From Anaerococcus nagyae (GTDB lineage Bacteria; Bacillota; Clostridia; Tissierellales; Peptoniphilaceae), in NCBI RefSeq assembly GCF_017874535.1, contig NZ_JAGGLS010000004.1, positions 62,001 through 126,000 on the forward strand: a DNA stretch of 64,000 bases, given 5' to 3'. Both the position numbers and the translations under genes were made by a program. Position 1 is the first letter of the stretch, and the number at the start of each line of letters is the position of its first letter. Shown piece by piece: positions 11,269-20,185 of the stretch. Under the pieces are notes generated by a model. It was not told the origin of the DNA and did not search any database. It saw only the letters and a list, made by a program, of their open reading frames with translations.

Positions 11269-12591
11269 ATGGCTATGCCTATAGTAACCCTAGTTGGTAG
11301 AACCAATGTTGGGAAATCTACACTATTTAATAGACTTGTAGGAAAGAAAAAATCAATAACTGAAGATGTAAGTGGAGTAACTCGAGATAGAATCGTTGAT
11401 AAAGTAGAATGGCAAGGAGATGAATTTCTTCTTGTGGATACTGGTGGTCTTGATATTTCCAATAAGGAGATGATGAATCAAGAAATAAAATCACAAGTAG
11501 AAAAAGCTTTGCTAGAAACTGACTTAATACTATTTGTAGTAGATGGTAAAGAAGGTATTAATCCATATGATGATGAAATTGCAGGTGCTATTCGTCATTA
11601 TAAGAAAAAAGTAATAATAGTAGCTAATAAAATAGATAGCCATAAAATACCCGATCATATCTATGACTTTTATTCATTAGGATTTGACGATTTAGCCATT
11701 ATTTCAGCTGAACAAAGTAAAGGTTTGGGAGATTTATTAGATAAGATTTGCGAAAATATCGATTTTCAAGCTTACGAAAATATTGAAGATGAAACAAGAA
11801 TTGCTATAATTGGTAAACCCAATGCTGGTAAGTCTTCTTTAGTTAATTTACTTTTAGATGATGATAGGATGATAGTTACTAATGTAGCAGGAACTACCCG
11901 TGATGCGGTTGATTCTTATTGGACCTATAATGATAAAAATTATGTATTAATAGATACGGCAGGTCTTAGACGTAAAAAAAAGGTTAAAGAAAGTATAGAA
12001 TTCTATGCCAATCAAAGAACTTTCGATGCAGTTGATAGTGCAGAAATAGTATTATTTTTAATTGATGCAACAGTTGGAATTACTGAGCAAGATACAAAAA
12101 TAGCTGGTTATGCTCATAATCAACGCAAAGCAATAATTATTGCTATAAATAAATGGGATGTAGTAGAAAAAGAAACTAACACCATGAAAGACATGGAAAG
12201 AGATATAAGAAACAAATTGGGATTTGCTTTATATGCACCAGTTATTTTTATTTCAGTTCTTAAAAATCAAAGAATTGATAATCTTTTAGATATGATTGAA
12301 GTTGTAGATAGTAATTATCATACAAGAATTTCTACTGGTGTATTAAATAATATTTTACAAGATGCAATTATGCTTAATCAGCCTCCACAGGATAAAGGAA
12401 AAAGACTTAAGATATACTATATGTCTCAAGTTGGCACTGCACCTCCAAAGTTCATGTTATCAGTTAATGACAGAGAATTAATGCATTTTTCGTATATGAG
12501 ATATTTAGAAAATCAAATAAGAAAAAATTATAATTTAATAGGGGTACCGTTTAGTTTTATTCTAAAGGAACGAGGAGGATCTGATCGATGA
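11269..12591 (+). CDS. der: Ribosome biogenesis GTPase Der (EngA)
   Basis: Tandem-GTPase factor needed for 50S assembly. With start ATG 11269 it is 440 residues; an in-frame ATG at 11257 lies inside glyA and would add EFD before the standard MAxPIV start, so I rejected it. First G domain: GRTNVGKST (the usual Pro of GRPNVGKS is Thr), DTGGLD, NKID. Second G domain: GKPNAGKSS, DTAGLR, NKWD. The C-terminal KH-like domain follows (about 350-440). The der-plsY neighbourhood is standard. Confidence 0.96.
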   Translation: MAMPIVTLVGRTNVGKSTLFNRLVGKKKSITEDVSGVTRDRIVDKVEWQGDEFLLVDTGGLDISNKEMMNQEIKSQVEKALLETDLILFVVDGKEGINPYDDEIAGAIRHYKKKVIIVANKIDSHKIPDHIYDFYSLGFDDLAIISAEQSKGLGDLLDKICENIDFQAYENIEDETRIAIIGKPNAGKSSLVNLLLDDDRMIVTNVAGTTRDAVDSYWTYNDKNYVLIDTAGLRRKKKVKESIEFYANQRTFDAVDSAEIVLFLIDATVGITEQDTKIAGYAHNQRKAIIIAINKWDVVEKETNTMKDMERDIRNKLGFALYAPVIFISVLKNQRIDNLLDMIEVVDSNYHTRISTGVLNNILQDAIMLNQPPQDKGKRLKIYYMSQVGTAPPKFMLSVNDRELMHFSYMRYLENQIRKNYNLIGVPFSFILKERGGSDR

Positions 12592-13163
12592 TTATTTTAG
12601 TTGCTATTATAGCTTATATTTTAGGTTCGATTCCATCAGGATATATTATAGGAAAAACTTTTTTTGAAACTGATATTAGAGACTTAGGCTCAGGAAATAT
12701 AGGCTCTACTAATGCTTTAAGAAATTTTGGCAAAAGAGCTGGAATGGCTACTTTTATTCTAGACATATTAAAGGGATTTTTAGCTGTATTAATTGGAAAT
12801 AAGTTAGATGGATATAATGGCATGTCTATAGCCTTTTTATTTGTTGTTTTGGGCCACATGTATAGTTTGTTTTTACACTTTAAAGGTGGCAAAGGAGTAG
12901 CAACAAGTTTTGGAGCACTCTTATACATAGACTATAAATTTGCATTAATTTTGATTGGTATTTTTGCTCTAGTAGTTTTAATAAGCCATATAGTATCTTT
13001 AGGATCTTTAGTAGCAACACTAGCTGCTGCTATTGGTGGATACATAAAATTTGGAAATGCCTATGTGTTTTGGGTATTACTTATTATAACAGTATTAATA
13101 TTTTATAGTCACAGATCAAATATAAAAAGACTAGTAAATAAGGAAGAAGCTAAAATATTTTAA
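12588..13163 (+). CDS. plsY: Acyl-phosphate:glycerol-3-phosphate acyltransferase PlsY
   Basis: Integral membrane enzyme that makes lysophosphatidic acid from acyl-phosphate and glycerol-3-phosphate, starting phospholipid synthesis. The 191-residue protein has several hydrophobic helices and the conserved loops GSIPSGYIIGK, DLGSGNIGSTNALR and FKGGKGVATSFG. Its ATG overlaps the der stop by four bases (ATGA). It is the last gene of the recJ operon; no convincing GC-containing terminator follows. Confidence 0.95.
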   Translation: MIILVAIIAYILGSIPSGYIIGKTFFETDIRDLGSGNIGSTNALRNFGKRAGMATFILDILKGFLAVLIGNKLDGYNGMSIAFLFVVLGHMYSLFLHFKGGKGVATSFGALLYIDYKFALILIGIFALVVLISHIVSLGSLVATLAAAIGGYIKFGNAYVFWVLLIITVLIFYSHRSNIKRLVNKEEAKIF

Positions 13164-13222
13164 AGTTTAATGATAATCTATTGAAATTTTAAATTGGATT
13201 TTTATTATCATACATTTTACGT

Positions 13223-13228
13223 TATAAT
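13223..13228 (+). promoter_or_regulatory. Candidate -10 box for sepF
   Basis: Consensus TATAAT 35 bases before the sepF ATG in the plsY-sepF gap. No good -35 is present at 16-18 bases, so the call is tentative. Confidence 0.4.
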
Positions 13229-13262
13229 AGTAATATATAATTAATAAAGTAAAGGGAATATT

Positions 13263-13889
13263 ATGTTTGACAAATTTAAAGATTTTATTGGCATTGACGA
13301 TAATTACGACGATTATGATGATGAGCAATTATACTATGATGATGAAGAAGGTACAACAAAGAGTTCTTCTAGAGAAGCTTATACAAATTTACTAGATGAA
13401 AAAGAAGAAAATGACGATCAATCAGTAACCTACGAAAGTGGTTATTCATCACCATCTAGTTCAAATTCAACATATAGTTCAACATCTACAGAATATCAAG
13501 CAAAGCCATACACTAGCACATCTAATTCTAGCTCAAGTAACTATCAAAGATCATCAAGAAGAGGAGATAATATAGTAAGCATGACAGAAAGTAATTTCAG
13601 TAGCAGATCATCAATGAGAATTTCTATTCAAGAACCACTTGATTATGAGAAAGACGCACCAAATGTAATTGATGATATTCTAGATAAAAAAGTAGTAGTA
13701 TTAAACTTAGAAATGGTTGATGCAGATATGAGACAAAGAATATTTGATTTCGTATCAGGAGCAGTCTATGCCCTTGAAGGAACTGTAGAAAGAGTTACTA
13801 AAGGTATATTTGTTATAAGTCCAAAAGGTGTTGAAGTTGATAGTAGTGTTACCGATCAAATTTCTGATGGCAACTATAACCAATTATAA
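13263..13889 (+). CDS. sepF: Cell division protein SepF
   Basis: SepF anchors FtsZ to the membrane and bundles its filaments. The 208-residue protein has an N-terminal amphipathic helix (MFDKFKDFIGI), an acidic stretch, a long Ser/Thr/Tyr-rich low-complexity linker (about residues 38-115) and the C-terminal SepF domain (about 118-200; DKKVVVLNLEMVDADMRQR, then GAVYALEGTVERV). The linker is longer than in Bacillus SepF. SD AAAGGGAAT precedes the ATG. The gene is flanked by its own -10 candidate and a terminator, so it may be monocistronic. Confidence 0.93.
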   Translation: MFDKFKDFIGIDDNYDDYDDEQLYYDDEEGTTKSSSREAYTNLLDEKEENDDQSVTYESGYSSPSSSNSTYSSTSTEYQAKPYTSTSNSSSSNYQRSSRRGDNIVSMTESNFSSRSSMRISIQEPLDYEKDAPNVIDDILDKKVVVLNLEMVDADMRQRIFDFVSGAVYALEGTVERVTKGIFVISPKGVEVDSSVTDQISDGNYNQL

Positions 13890-13917
13890 GATCGATTAAT
13901 TCGATCTTTTATTTTTT
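13888..13917 (+). terminator. Intrinsic terminator after sepF, abutting the ylmH start
   Basis: Eight-base perfect stem AAGATCGA / TCGATCTT (13888-13895 with 13901-13908), loop TTAAT, then TTATTTTTT. The ylmH ATG begins at 13918, the base after the T tract. Confidence 0.85.
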
Positions 13918-14685
13918 ATGAGTTTAGTCTATAATTTAGATTTTATAACAGATAAAAGTAAGAAATCTTCCATAAAAAAAGCACTATCAATTCTTGAAAG
14001 GGCTTACTATAAAAATATAGAAGAGTATAGCTTCTTTTTAGATCCCTACGAGCAATATATCTTAGAATCAATATCAAGAAAAAATAATATTGATATCAAA
14101 TTTATTGGAGCTAATAAATTAGCGGAACGAAAAATATTTGTTGCTAATTACTATTATGAACCTATAGATGAATCTAACTATATAAAAGTTTTAGAATTTA
14201 GTCATGATGGACTTAGTCATCCAGATGTTTTAGGTGGCTTAATGAGTCTTAATTTAAGTAGAGAATCTATAGGTGATATAGTTATTAGCGATAATAAATG
14301 TGAATTTGCTGTGCTAAAGGAAGAAGCTTCTTTTATAAAGTTTAATCTGAATAAGATAAAAAGACAACATGTTGATATAAATTTTAAAGAGGATGATAAG
14401 CTTGATATGACTAAAGATTCCTTTGATCTTATGACAGGTTTCGTGTCTTCTTTGAGATTAGATAATATAATTTCAGAGCTTGCAAATATATCTAGATCAA
14501 AAGCAAAAGATATAATTAAATCAAAAAATGTAAAAGTAAATTTTGAAATTATTGAAAATCCAGGAAAGAATATAAAAGAAGGCTCTATGATTTCTATAAG
14601 AAAAGAGGGAAGATTTATATTTGACCAGGTCTTAGGAGAAAGTAAAAAAGGTAATTATCATATTGCCTATAGGAAACTAGTATGA
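13918..14685 (+). CDS. ylmH: YlmH-type S4-domain RNA-binding protein
   Basis: A 255-residue protein of the YlmH family, known from the division cluster next to sepF. Recent work on Bacillus ties YlmH to rescue of stalled 50S-peptidyl-tRNA complexes. It has the FLDPYEQYILESI motif (about residues 40-52) and a C-terminal S4 domain (about 180-255; LDNIISELANISRSKAKDII). The ATG has no Shine-Dalgarno and directly follows a terminator T tract. No alternative ATG, GTG or TTG exists in frame back to the upstream stop at 13897, and the N-terminus fits the family, so the start is probably right. It overlaps lspA by four bases. Confidence 0.88.
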   Translation: MSLVYNLDFITDKSKKSSIKKALSILERAYYKNIEEYSFFLDPYEQYILESISRKNNIDIKFIGANKLAERKIFVANYYYEPIDESNYIKVLEFSHDGLSHPDVLGGLMSLNLSRESIGDIVISDNKCEFAVLKEEASFIKFNLNKIKRQHVDINFKEDDKLDMTKDSFDLMTGFVSSLRLDNIISELANISRSKAKDIIKSKNVKVNFEIIENPGKNIKEGSMISIRKEGRFIFDQVLGESKKGNYHIAYRKLV

Positions 14686-15137
14686 CATACATAATAATTA
14701 TTATTTTAGGTGTTATTCTTGATAGAATAACAAAGATACATGCAATTAATAATTTTATAGATAATCCATATAATGGAACTATATTAAATTTTACTTATTT
14801 AGAAAATAGAGGTGCAGCTTTTGGAATTTTGCAAGATAATAGAGCATTTTTCATTATTTTAACTATAGTCATAATAGGATATTTAATATATTATTTTATT
14901 AAACATTACAAAACCAACACTACTTTATTAAATATTGCTATAACTTTTATAATTACAGGAGCCTTGGGTAACTTTTACGATAGGCTAGTAAAGACTTATG
15001 TAGTAGATTTTATTGAATTTGCCTTTGTTAATTTTCCTGTATTTAATGTTGCTGATATATTTGTTACTGTGGGAAGTATATTAATAATTATTTATCTATT
15101 ATTTTTTGAAGAAGGTGAAAAGAAAAATGAGCGTTAA
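14682..15137 (+). CDS. lspA: Lipoprotein signal peptidase (signal peptidase II)
   Basis: Membrane aspartyl protease that cleaves prolipoprotein signal peptides. The 151-residue protein has four hydrophobic segments and both catalytic Asp motifs: [10 protein letters not shown] and [11 protein letters not shown]; the family motif ENTGAAFG appears as ENRGAAFG. Its substrates in this window would include the two lipoproteins at 54.1-56.1 kb. The partner rluD that normally follows is absent; ung comes next, overlapping the 3' end. Confidence 0.95.
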   Translation: MTYIIIIILGVILDRITKIHAINNFIDNPYNGTILNFTYLENRGAAFGILQDNRAFFIILTIVIIGYLIYYFIKHYKTNTTLLNIAITFIITGALGNFYDRLVKTYVVDFIEFAFVNFPVFNVADIFVTVGSILIIIYLLFFEEGEKKNER

Positions 15138-15804
15138 TATTGGTAATGACTGGGATCTATTACTAGCTGATCAATGGGATTTGCCCTATTATAAAAATTT
15201 AAGAAAAAATCTTATAAAGGAATATAAAAATTATACGGTTTATCCAAATATGTATGATATTTTTAATTCATTAAAGTCAGTACCTTATAAAGATTGTAAG
15301 GTAGTTATCTTAGGTCAAGATCCTTATCATGGTCCTAATCAAGCCCATGGATATGCTTTTTCTGTAAAAAAAGGAGTAAAAACACCTCCTTCACTATTAA
15401 ATATTTTTAAAGAAATGCATGATGACATAGGTACTTTTATACCTAACAATGGAAATTTAATAAAATGGGCAGATCAGGGAGTTTTACTATTGAATACATC
15501 TTTAACTGTGAGAAGTGGAGAGGCTAATTCCCATGAAAGGTTAGGATGGGAGATACTTACTGATAGGATAATAAAGTTATTAAATGATAGGGATAAACCA
15601 ATGGTGTTTATACTTTGGGGTAGAAATGCTCAATCTAAGGAGAAATTAATAACAAATCCCAATCATCTGATAATAAAATCAGTTCATCCATCTCCATTAT
15701 CTGCTAGAAGAGGATTCTTTGGATCCAAACCATTTTCTAAAACAAATGGCTTTTTAAAATCAATTGGGGAAGAACCCATTGATTGGCAAATAGAGAACTT
15801 ATAA
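15127..15804 (+). CDS. ung: Uracil-DNA glycosylase (family 1)
   Basis: Removes uracil from DNA. From ATG 15127 the protein is 225 residues. It has the water-activating loop GQDPYHGP (D65) and the intercalation loop HPSPLSA. A TTG at 15106 in frame would add seven basic residues but lies inside lspA and ahead of the GAAGGTG ribosome binding site, so the ATG is preferred. The 3' end overlaps the convergent yprB-like gene by six bases. dUTPase (dut), the other uracil-exclusion enzyme, is at 33.9 kb. Confidence 0.95.
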   Translation: MSVNIGNDWDLLLADQWDLPYYKNLRKNLIKEYKNYTVYPNMYDIFNSLKSVPYKDCKVVILGQDPYHGPNQAHGYAFSVKKGVKTPPSLLNIFKEMHDDIGTFIPNNGNLIKWADQGVLLLNTSLTVRSGEANSHERLGWEILTDRIIKLLNDRDKPMVFILWGRNAQSKEKLITNPNHLIIKSVHPSPLSARRGFFGSKPFSKTNGFLKSIGEEPIDWQIENL

Positions 15805-15825
15805 GTGGTTCTCTATTATTTTTTT
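15791..15825 (+). terminator. Intrinsic terminator at the ung 3' end
   Basis: Eight-base stem TAGAGAAC / GTTCTCTA (15791-15798 with 15808-15815), nine-base loop, then TTATTTTTTT. The hairpin contains the ung stop codon and its right arm lies inside the 3' end of the convergent gene. Confidence 0.75.
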
Positions 15826-16704
15826 GCTTAAATTTAATATATTTTTATAATTATATATATAATTTTCACGAATTATAAGCAAATTTGGATCAACTTTCAT
15901 ATTACTTTCATTAGTTAATTCAAATGTATTTAGGCACACATAGCCAGTATTTTCTTTATCAAATTTTCCATATATTAACTGTAAGTTAATCTCTATATCT
16001 TTATCATTTACCGTTAATTCATAAAAATTAGATGTAAAGTATGATTTTTGTATATTATTTGAGCTTATTAACTCTATATGTCCTATATCATTATTAATCA
16101 ATATAGATTTTAAAGTTAATATATTGTCTTCTAAATTAATAGAAAGTTTTTTGTCAAAATGATTTTCTACATTTGCTAATTTTTCAGTAGATATAAGGTC
16201 GTTTTCGTTATGAATCATTATTGGTTTCGGCCTATTACGCTTTTTTATATCTTCACTTAGCTTACTAATAACGTTGTATCTACTAGGGTCGTTTCTGTAG
16301 ATACCAATATATTTTTCTATATCTGTCAGTTTCATGGATTTAAAGTCAAAGTATTTACGCTTAGACGATATTATTTTATATATATCAATACTTTCTGGGA
16401 AAATTGGTAAGAGCATATACTTACTAAGTCTATAATTTAAAAATGGTATATCAAATTTATCTCCGTTATAGGTGATAATTGTTTTGTTTTTTACTTCTCT
16501 TAAATATATTTTAAGAAGCCTTTTTTCTTCACTGTTATCCTGAGCAAAATATTGAATTATATAACATTTATTTTTTTCATATCTTATAAGGCCTAAAAGA
16601 ACTAGGTTATCGATAGTAGGATCTAGTCCTGTAGTTTCAATATCTAATATTATTTCATCTTTATTTAAATTTTCTGCATTATATAACTTTTTATATTTAA
16701 TCAT
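15799..16704 (-). CDS. YprB-like 3'-5' exonuclease / RNase H-fold protein
   Basis: A 301-residue protein with a DnaQ-type exonuclease fold. Exo I is DIETTG (D21, E23) and Exo II lies in [17 protein letters not shown], where N and D match the family; a third acidic motif probably lies around residues 130-150. It matches the ribonuclease H-like domain family of Bacillus YprB. The second half (about 160-301) is not recognised. The substrate is unknown. It is convergent with ung, overlapping by six bases, and divergent from nifS. Confidence 0.75.
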   Translation of the reverse strand: MIKYKKLYNAENLNKDEIILDIETTGLDPTIDNLVLLGLIRYEKNKCYIIQYFAQDNSEEKRLLKIYLREVKNKTIITYNGDKFDIPFLNYRLSKYMLLPIFPESIDIYKIISSKRKYFDFKSMKLTDIEKYIGIYRNDPSRYNVISKLSEDIKKRNRPKPIMIHNENDLISTEKLANVENHFDKKLSINLEDNILTLKSILINNDIGHIELISSNNIQKSYFTSNFYELTVNDKDIEINLQLIYGKFDKENTGYVCLNTFELTNESNMKVDPNLLIIRENYIYNYKNILNLSKKIIENHL

Positions 16705-16808
16705 GTAATTATTATACTTTATTTGTAATTATAAGAATTACTAATATAATATTATAGTTAAAAAAAGATATTTTGTTATTACAATAATATTTTAGTAAGG
16801 GGAGTATG

Positions 16809-17927
16809 ATGATTTATTTAGATAATGCAGCGACAACTAAAATTTGTAAAAAAGCACAAGAAGCTAGAGCTTTTGCTGAAGAAAGTGCTTTTGCTAATTC
16901 TTCTTCTTTACATAGTTTTGGAATGAAATCCAATGCCTTAATTATAAAAGCAAAGGAAATTATTAGCTCAGTAATAGATTCTAACCCAAATGAATTATAT
17001 TTTACAAAAGGAGCAACAGAAGCTAACAATATTGTTATATCATCCTTAAGTGGAGAGAATTCTATAGCATTAACATCATCAATTGAGCATTCTTCTGTCT
17101 ATGATAGTTTTTCTAATAATGAATATAAAGAAATAGTATATTTAAAAAATGATAACTATGGTTTTATCGATTTAGATGATTTAAAAAATAAACTTAATTC
17201 TGATGTAAAATTGGTGTCACTTATATATGTAAACAATGAAATAGGAACAATACAAGATATAAAAGCTATAAGTAATATAATAAAATCTTATGATAAAAAT
17301 ATCATTTTACATATAGATGCTACACAAGCTTTAGGTAAGATTAGTTGCGATGTTAACAAACTGGGAGTTGATTTGATGAGCTTTTCCTCTCATAAATTTC
17401 ACGGCCCAAAGGGAGTAGGTGGACTTTATGTTAGAAAAGGAATATTAAATAAGATAAAACCTGTTTTATATGGAGGCCACCAGCAAGTAATATCAAGTGG
17501 TACAGATAATCATCCTGAAATATATGCTATGTCCATAGCACTAGAAGAACAAATAGCATCTAATGAGTATGAACATGTTAATGAACTTAACTTATATATG
17601 AGAGACATTATTTTAAATAATATAAAAGAGTGTAGAATTAATACACCACAAGATAACTATTCCCCATATATTTTAAGTGTTGGGTTTTCTAATATAAAAT
17701 CAGAAGTACTGTTACACATGTTTGAAGATAAACAAATCTATGTTTCAAGTGGATCTGCCTGTTCAAAAGGTGATAATAATAGGATTTTACTAGGACTTGG
17801 AATTGATAAAAAATATAGTGATGGAGTAATTAGATTTTCTTTTTCAAATGATATTAGTAAGAAAGATTTAGATTATACATTAGATGTATTAAAAGAGAGT
17901 ATAGATACAATAAGAAAGGTGATGTAA
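16809..17927 (+). CDS. Cysteine desulfurase (NifS/IscS family)
   Basis: PLP enzyme that takes sulfur from cysteine as persulfide. From ATG 16809 it is 372 residues beginning MIYLDNAATT. It has the PLP-Lys motif SSHKFHGPKG and the catalytic Cys in SSGSACSKG. ATG 16809 is spaced better from AAGGGGAG than the adjacent ATG 16806. The following gene is thiI, overlapping by one base, so this is probably the dedicated sulfur donor for 4-thiouridine (the NifZ role in Bacillus) rather than the main Fe-S cluster desulfurase; iscU is absent here. Confidence 0.93.
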   Translation: MIYLDNAATTKICKKAQEARAFAEESAFANSSSLHSFGMKSNALIIKAKEIISSVIDSNPNELYFTKGATEANNIVISSLSGENSIALTSSIEHSSVYDSFSNNEYKEIVYLKNDNYGFIDLDDLKNKLNSDVKLVSLIYVNNEIGTIQDIKAISNIIKSYDKNIILHIDATQALGKISCDVNKLGVDLMSFSSHKFHGPKGVGGLYVRKGILNKIKPVLYGGHQQVISSGTDNHPEIYAMSIALEEQIASNEYEHVNELNLYMRDIILNNIKECRINTPQDNYSPYILSVGFSNIKSEVLLHMFEDKQIYVSSGSACSKGDNNRILLGLGIDKKYSDGVIRFSFSNDISKKDLDYTLDVLKESIDTIRKVM

Positions 17928-19087
17928 TGCAAGCACTATTAGCAATAAGCTTTGGTGAATTATTTTTAAAAGGAGCCAATAGAAGAATTTTTTACGATAG
18001 GTTAGTAAAACATATTAAATCTAATATTGAAAACATTGGCTATAAGGACATGTACTTAGAAAGTGCAAAGCTATATATAGAATCTGATGAAGATAAATAT
18101 GAAAAATTAATAGAAGAAATCAGTAAAGTTTTTGGAATTGCATATATAGATAAGGTATATAGATGCGAAAAAAACATTGATGACATTTATGAAACAGCTA
18201 AATATATAATAGCTAACAATCATTCTAAAAGCAAAGAAACCTTTAAGGTTGAAACTACTAGAGTTGATAAATCATTTCCCTATAAGTCTCCAGAGCTTAG
18301 TGCAGAGATAGGCAGATTAGTACTTGATGATTTTAATAATCTATCAGTAGATATACATAATCCAGATTTTAAGATTTATGTAGATATAAAAAACAGGGTA
18401 TACGTATATACTGAAAGACATCAGGGATTAGGAGGCCTACCATTAGGCACTAGCGGAAGCGGGTTATTACTATTATCTGGAGGGATAGATTCACCTGTGG
18501 CAGGATTTATGATGGCTAAAAGAGGTATGAAAATTAATGCTGTTCATTTTCACTCATATCCTTTCACATCAAAACAAGCTCATCAAAAAGCTATCGACTT
18601 GGCGAAGCTTATGGCTAAATACACAGGACCAATGAAGTTTTATTCTATAAATTTAGCGGAAATTTATAAGGCCATTGCCACTAATTGTGATAGAAGAGAA
18701 ACCACAATATTATCTCGTAGAATAATGATGAGAATAGCAAATGAAATAGCCAAAAAAAATTCATACCAATCTTTAATTACTGGAGAATCTCTAGGTCAAG
18801 TAGCTTCACAAACTTTAGAGTCGATCGCAGTTATTGAAGAATCTTCAGATCTACCAATACTAAGACCATTAATTGCAATTGATAAACAAGATATAGTAGA
18901 TAAAGCTATTAAAATAAATACTTATGAAAAGTCTATAGAGCCATATGATGATTGTTGTTCAATCTTTGCGCCTAATAAACCAGTGACAAAGCCAAAATTA
19001 CATTATATAAAAAAGAGCGAAGAAAACTTAGATATTGAAAAATTAGTAAAAGAAGCTCTTTTTAATATGGAAATAATAGAAATTTAA
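17927..19087 (+). CDS. thiI: tRNA 4-thiouridine synthase ThiI
   Basis: ThiI adenylates U8 of tRNA and installs sulfur, giving the s4U near-UV sensor, and may also serve thiamine thiazole synthesis. The 386-residue protein has an N-terminal ferredoxin-like plus THUMP region (about 1-165) and a PP-loop ATPase domain with LSGGIDSPVAG (about 182-192). There is no C-terminal rhodanese domain, as usual in Gram-positives, so the upstream desulfurase must supply the persulfide. A strong promoter for rplU begins ten bases after its stop. Confidence 0.95.
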   Translation: MQALLAISFGELFLKGANRRIFYDRLVKHIKSNIENIGYKDMYLESAKLYIESDEDKYEKLIEEISKVFGIAYIDKVYRCEKNIDDIYETAKYIIANNHSKSKETFKVETTRVDKSFPYKSPELSAEIGRLVLDDFNNLSVDIHNPDFKIYVDIKNRVYVYTERHQGLGGLPLGTSGSGLLLLSGGIDSPVAGFMMAKRGMKINAVHFHSYPFTSKQAHQKAIDLAKLMAKYTGPMKFYSINLAEIYKAIATNCDRRETTILSRRIMMRIANEIAKKNSYQSLITGESLGQVASQTLESIAVIEESSDLPILRPLIAIDKQDIVDKAIKINTYEKSIEPYDDCCSIFAPNKPVTKPKLHYIKKSEENLDIEKLVKEALFNMEIIEI

Positions 19088-19096
19088 ATTACTAGT

Positions 19097-19125
19097 TTGA
19101 CAAAAGTTTGGATATATAGTATCAT
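19097..19125 (+). promoter_or_regulatory. Strong sigma-A promoter for rplU-prp-rpmA
   Basis: Perfect -35 TTGACA (19097-19102), 17-base spacer, -10 TATCAT (19120-19125). It is the best -35 match in the window and sits about 75 bases before rplU, leaving a leader RNA. Confidence 0.85.
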
Positions 19126-19131
19126 TTAACG

Positions 19132-19190
19132 GTAAACCGCACAGTTTAGGTTCTGATCACCTACGCTGGCGAGAATCTAAGAATAAAGGA
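19132..19190 (+). ncRNA. Candidate L21-type ribosomal leader RNA
   Basis: The leader between the rplU promoter and its ribosome binding site contains a stem TTAGGTTC / GAATCTAA (19146-19153 with 19173-19180, one G-U pair) enclosing CACCTACGCTGGCGA, after CCGCACAG. This agrees with my memory of the Firmicute L21 leader, a cis-regulatory structure upstream of rplU. The family match is from memory; the stem is seen directly. Confidence 0.6.
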
Positions 19191-19198
19191 GGACACCT

Positions 19199-19510
19199 AT
19201 GTACGCAATAATTAAAACAGGTGGCAAACAATATAAAGTATCAGAAGGTGACTTAGTAAGAGTAGAAAAATTACCTTACCAAGTTGGTGAAACTGTTGAT
19301 TTTGAAGAAGTACTACTAGTTGCTGGTGATGAAGATGTTAAAGTTGGAGCACCAATAGTTGAAAATGCTAAGGTTACAGCTACAGTTGAGGACCAAGCAA
19401 AAGATAAAAAAATCGTAGTATTTAAATACAAACCTAAAAAAATGTATAGAAAAAAACAAGGTCACAGACAACCTTATACTTTAGTTAAAATAGATAGCAT
19501 CTCATGCTAG
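19199..19510 (+). CDS. rplU: Ribosomal protein L21
   Basis: Large-subunit protein binding 23S rRNA near L20. The 103-residue product is of normal length with the hallmarks [14 protein letters not shown] and [16 protein letters not shown] strong AAAGGAGG ribosome binding site precedes the ATG. It leads the conserved rplU-prp-rpmA unit, with a dedicated promoter and structured leader. Confidence 0.98.
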   Translation: MYAIIKTGGKQYKVSEGDLVRVEKLPYQVGETVDFEEVLLVAGDEDVKVGAPIVENAKVTATVEDQAKDKKIVVFKYKPKKMYRKKQGHRQPYTLVKIDSISC

Positions 19511-19514
19511 GTAA

Positions 19515-19826
19515 ATGATTAAAGTAACTACACTTTATGACAAAGATACTTTAAAAGGCTTTAAAATTATAGGACATGCTGATTATGGTGAGCATGGAAA
19601 AGATATAGTTTGTGCAGCTGTTTCTATGCTTGCATATACAACAGTAAATTCACTTGATAGTTATAATTATGAAGTTGATTTTTCTGATGATGAAGAAATT
19701 ATGGAATTATTAGTAAAAAATCCATCACATGATTCTGAAGTAATTTTAAATACTTTTAGTACAGGTATTCGGACACTAACACAAAGTTATGGTGACTTTG
19801 TAGAGGCTTATACAACAATATTATAA
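19515..19826 (+). CDS. prp: Ribosomal-processing cysteine protease Prp
   Basis: Prp cleaves the N-terminal extension of ribosomal protein L27 in Firmicutes and relatives. The 103-residue protein has the catalytic pair H21 (in GHADYGEHG) and C33 (in DIVCAAVSM). It lies between rplU and rpmA, its substrate gene. The L27 in this window does carry a cleavable extension, so enzyme and substrate match. Confidence 0.95.
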   Translation: MIKVTTLYDKDTLKGFKIIGHADYGEHGKDIVCAAVSMLAYTTVNSLDSYNYEVDFSDDEEIMELLVKNPSHDSEVILNTFSTGIRTLTQSYGDFVEAYTTIL

Positions 19827-19837
19827 GGAGATATGAA

Positions 19838-20131
19838 ATGATTTTAAATATTAACTTACAAAGATTTTCAAGTAAAAAAGGGGTATCTTCTTCAAAGAAC
19901 GGTAGAGATTCTGAAGCTAAAAGACTTGGAACCAAAAGAGCAGATGGTCAATTTGTAAACGCTGGAACAATTATCGTTAGACAAAGAGGAACAAAAATTC
20001 ACCCAGGCAACAATGTAAAAAAGGGTGGAGATGATACACTTTATGCTAAATGTGAAGGAATCGTAAAATTTGAAAGAAAAGGACGTGACAGAAAACAAGT
20101 TTCTGTTTATCCAAAACAAGATATTGCTTAA
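19838..20131 (+). CDS. rpmA: Ribosomal protein L27 with Prp-cleavable N-terminus
   Basis: Large-subunit protein whose N-terminus reaches the peptidyl-transferase centre. The 97-residue precursor begins [10 protein letters not shown]; by analogy with the Staphylococcus NLQFF/A site, Prp should cut after F10 and expose [15 protein letters not shown]. Downstream, [15 protein letters not shown] is diagnostic. The mature N-terminus starts with SS where many L27 have A-H or A-S. It is closed by a strong terminator. Confidence 0.97.
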   Translation: MILNINLQRFSSKKGVSSSKNGRDSEAKRLGTKRADGQFVNAGTIIVRQRGTKIHPGNNVKKGGDDTLYAKCEGIVKFERKGRDRKQVSVYPKQDIA

Positions 20132-20138
20132 AAAATAG

Positions 20139-20166
20139 AAGCTTGCCTTTTCGGCAAGCTTTTTTT
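20139..20166 (+). terminator. Strong intrinsic terminator after rpmA
   Basis: Nine-base perfect stem AAGCTTGCC / GGCAAGCTT (20139-20147 with 20053-type right arm at 20153-20161), loop TTTTC, then a T tract to 20166. obgE starts only 20 bases later with no visible promoter, so some readthrough is likely. Confidence 0.9.
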
Positions 20167-20185
20167 CATATGAGAGGATATTTAT

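Noticed and set aside
13171-13210. Inverted repeat TGATAAT / ATTATCA between plsY and sepF
   Set aside because: Seven bases with a 26-base loop in very AT-rich sequence; likely chance and too weak for a terminator.
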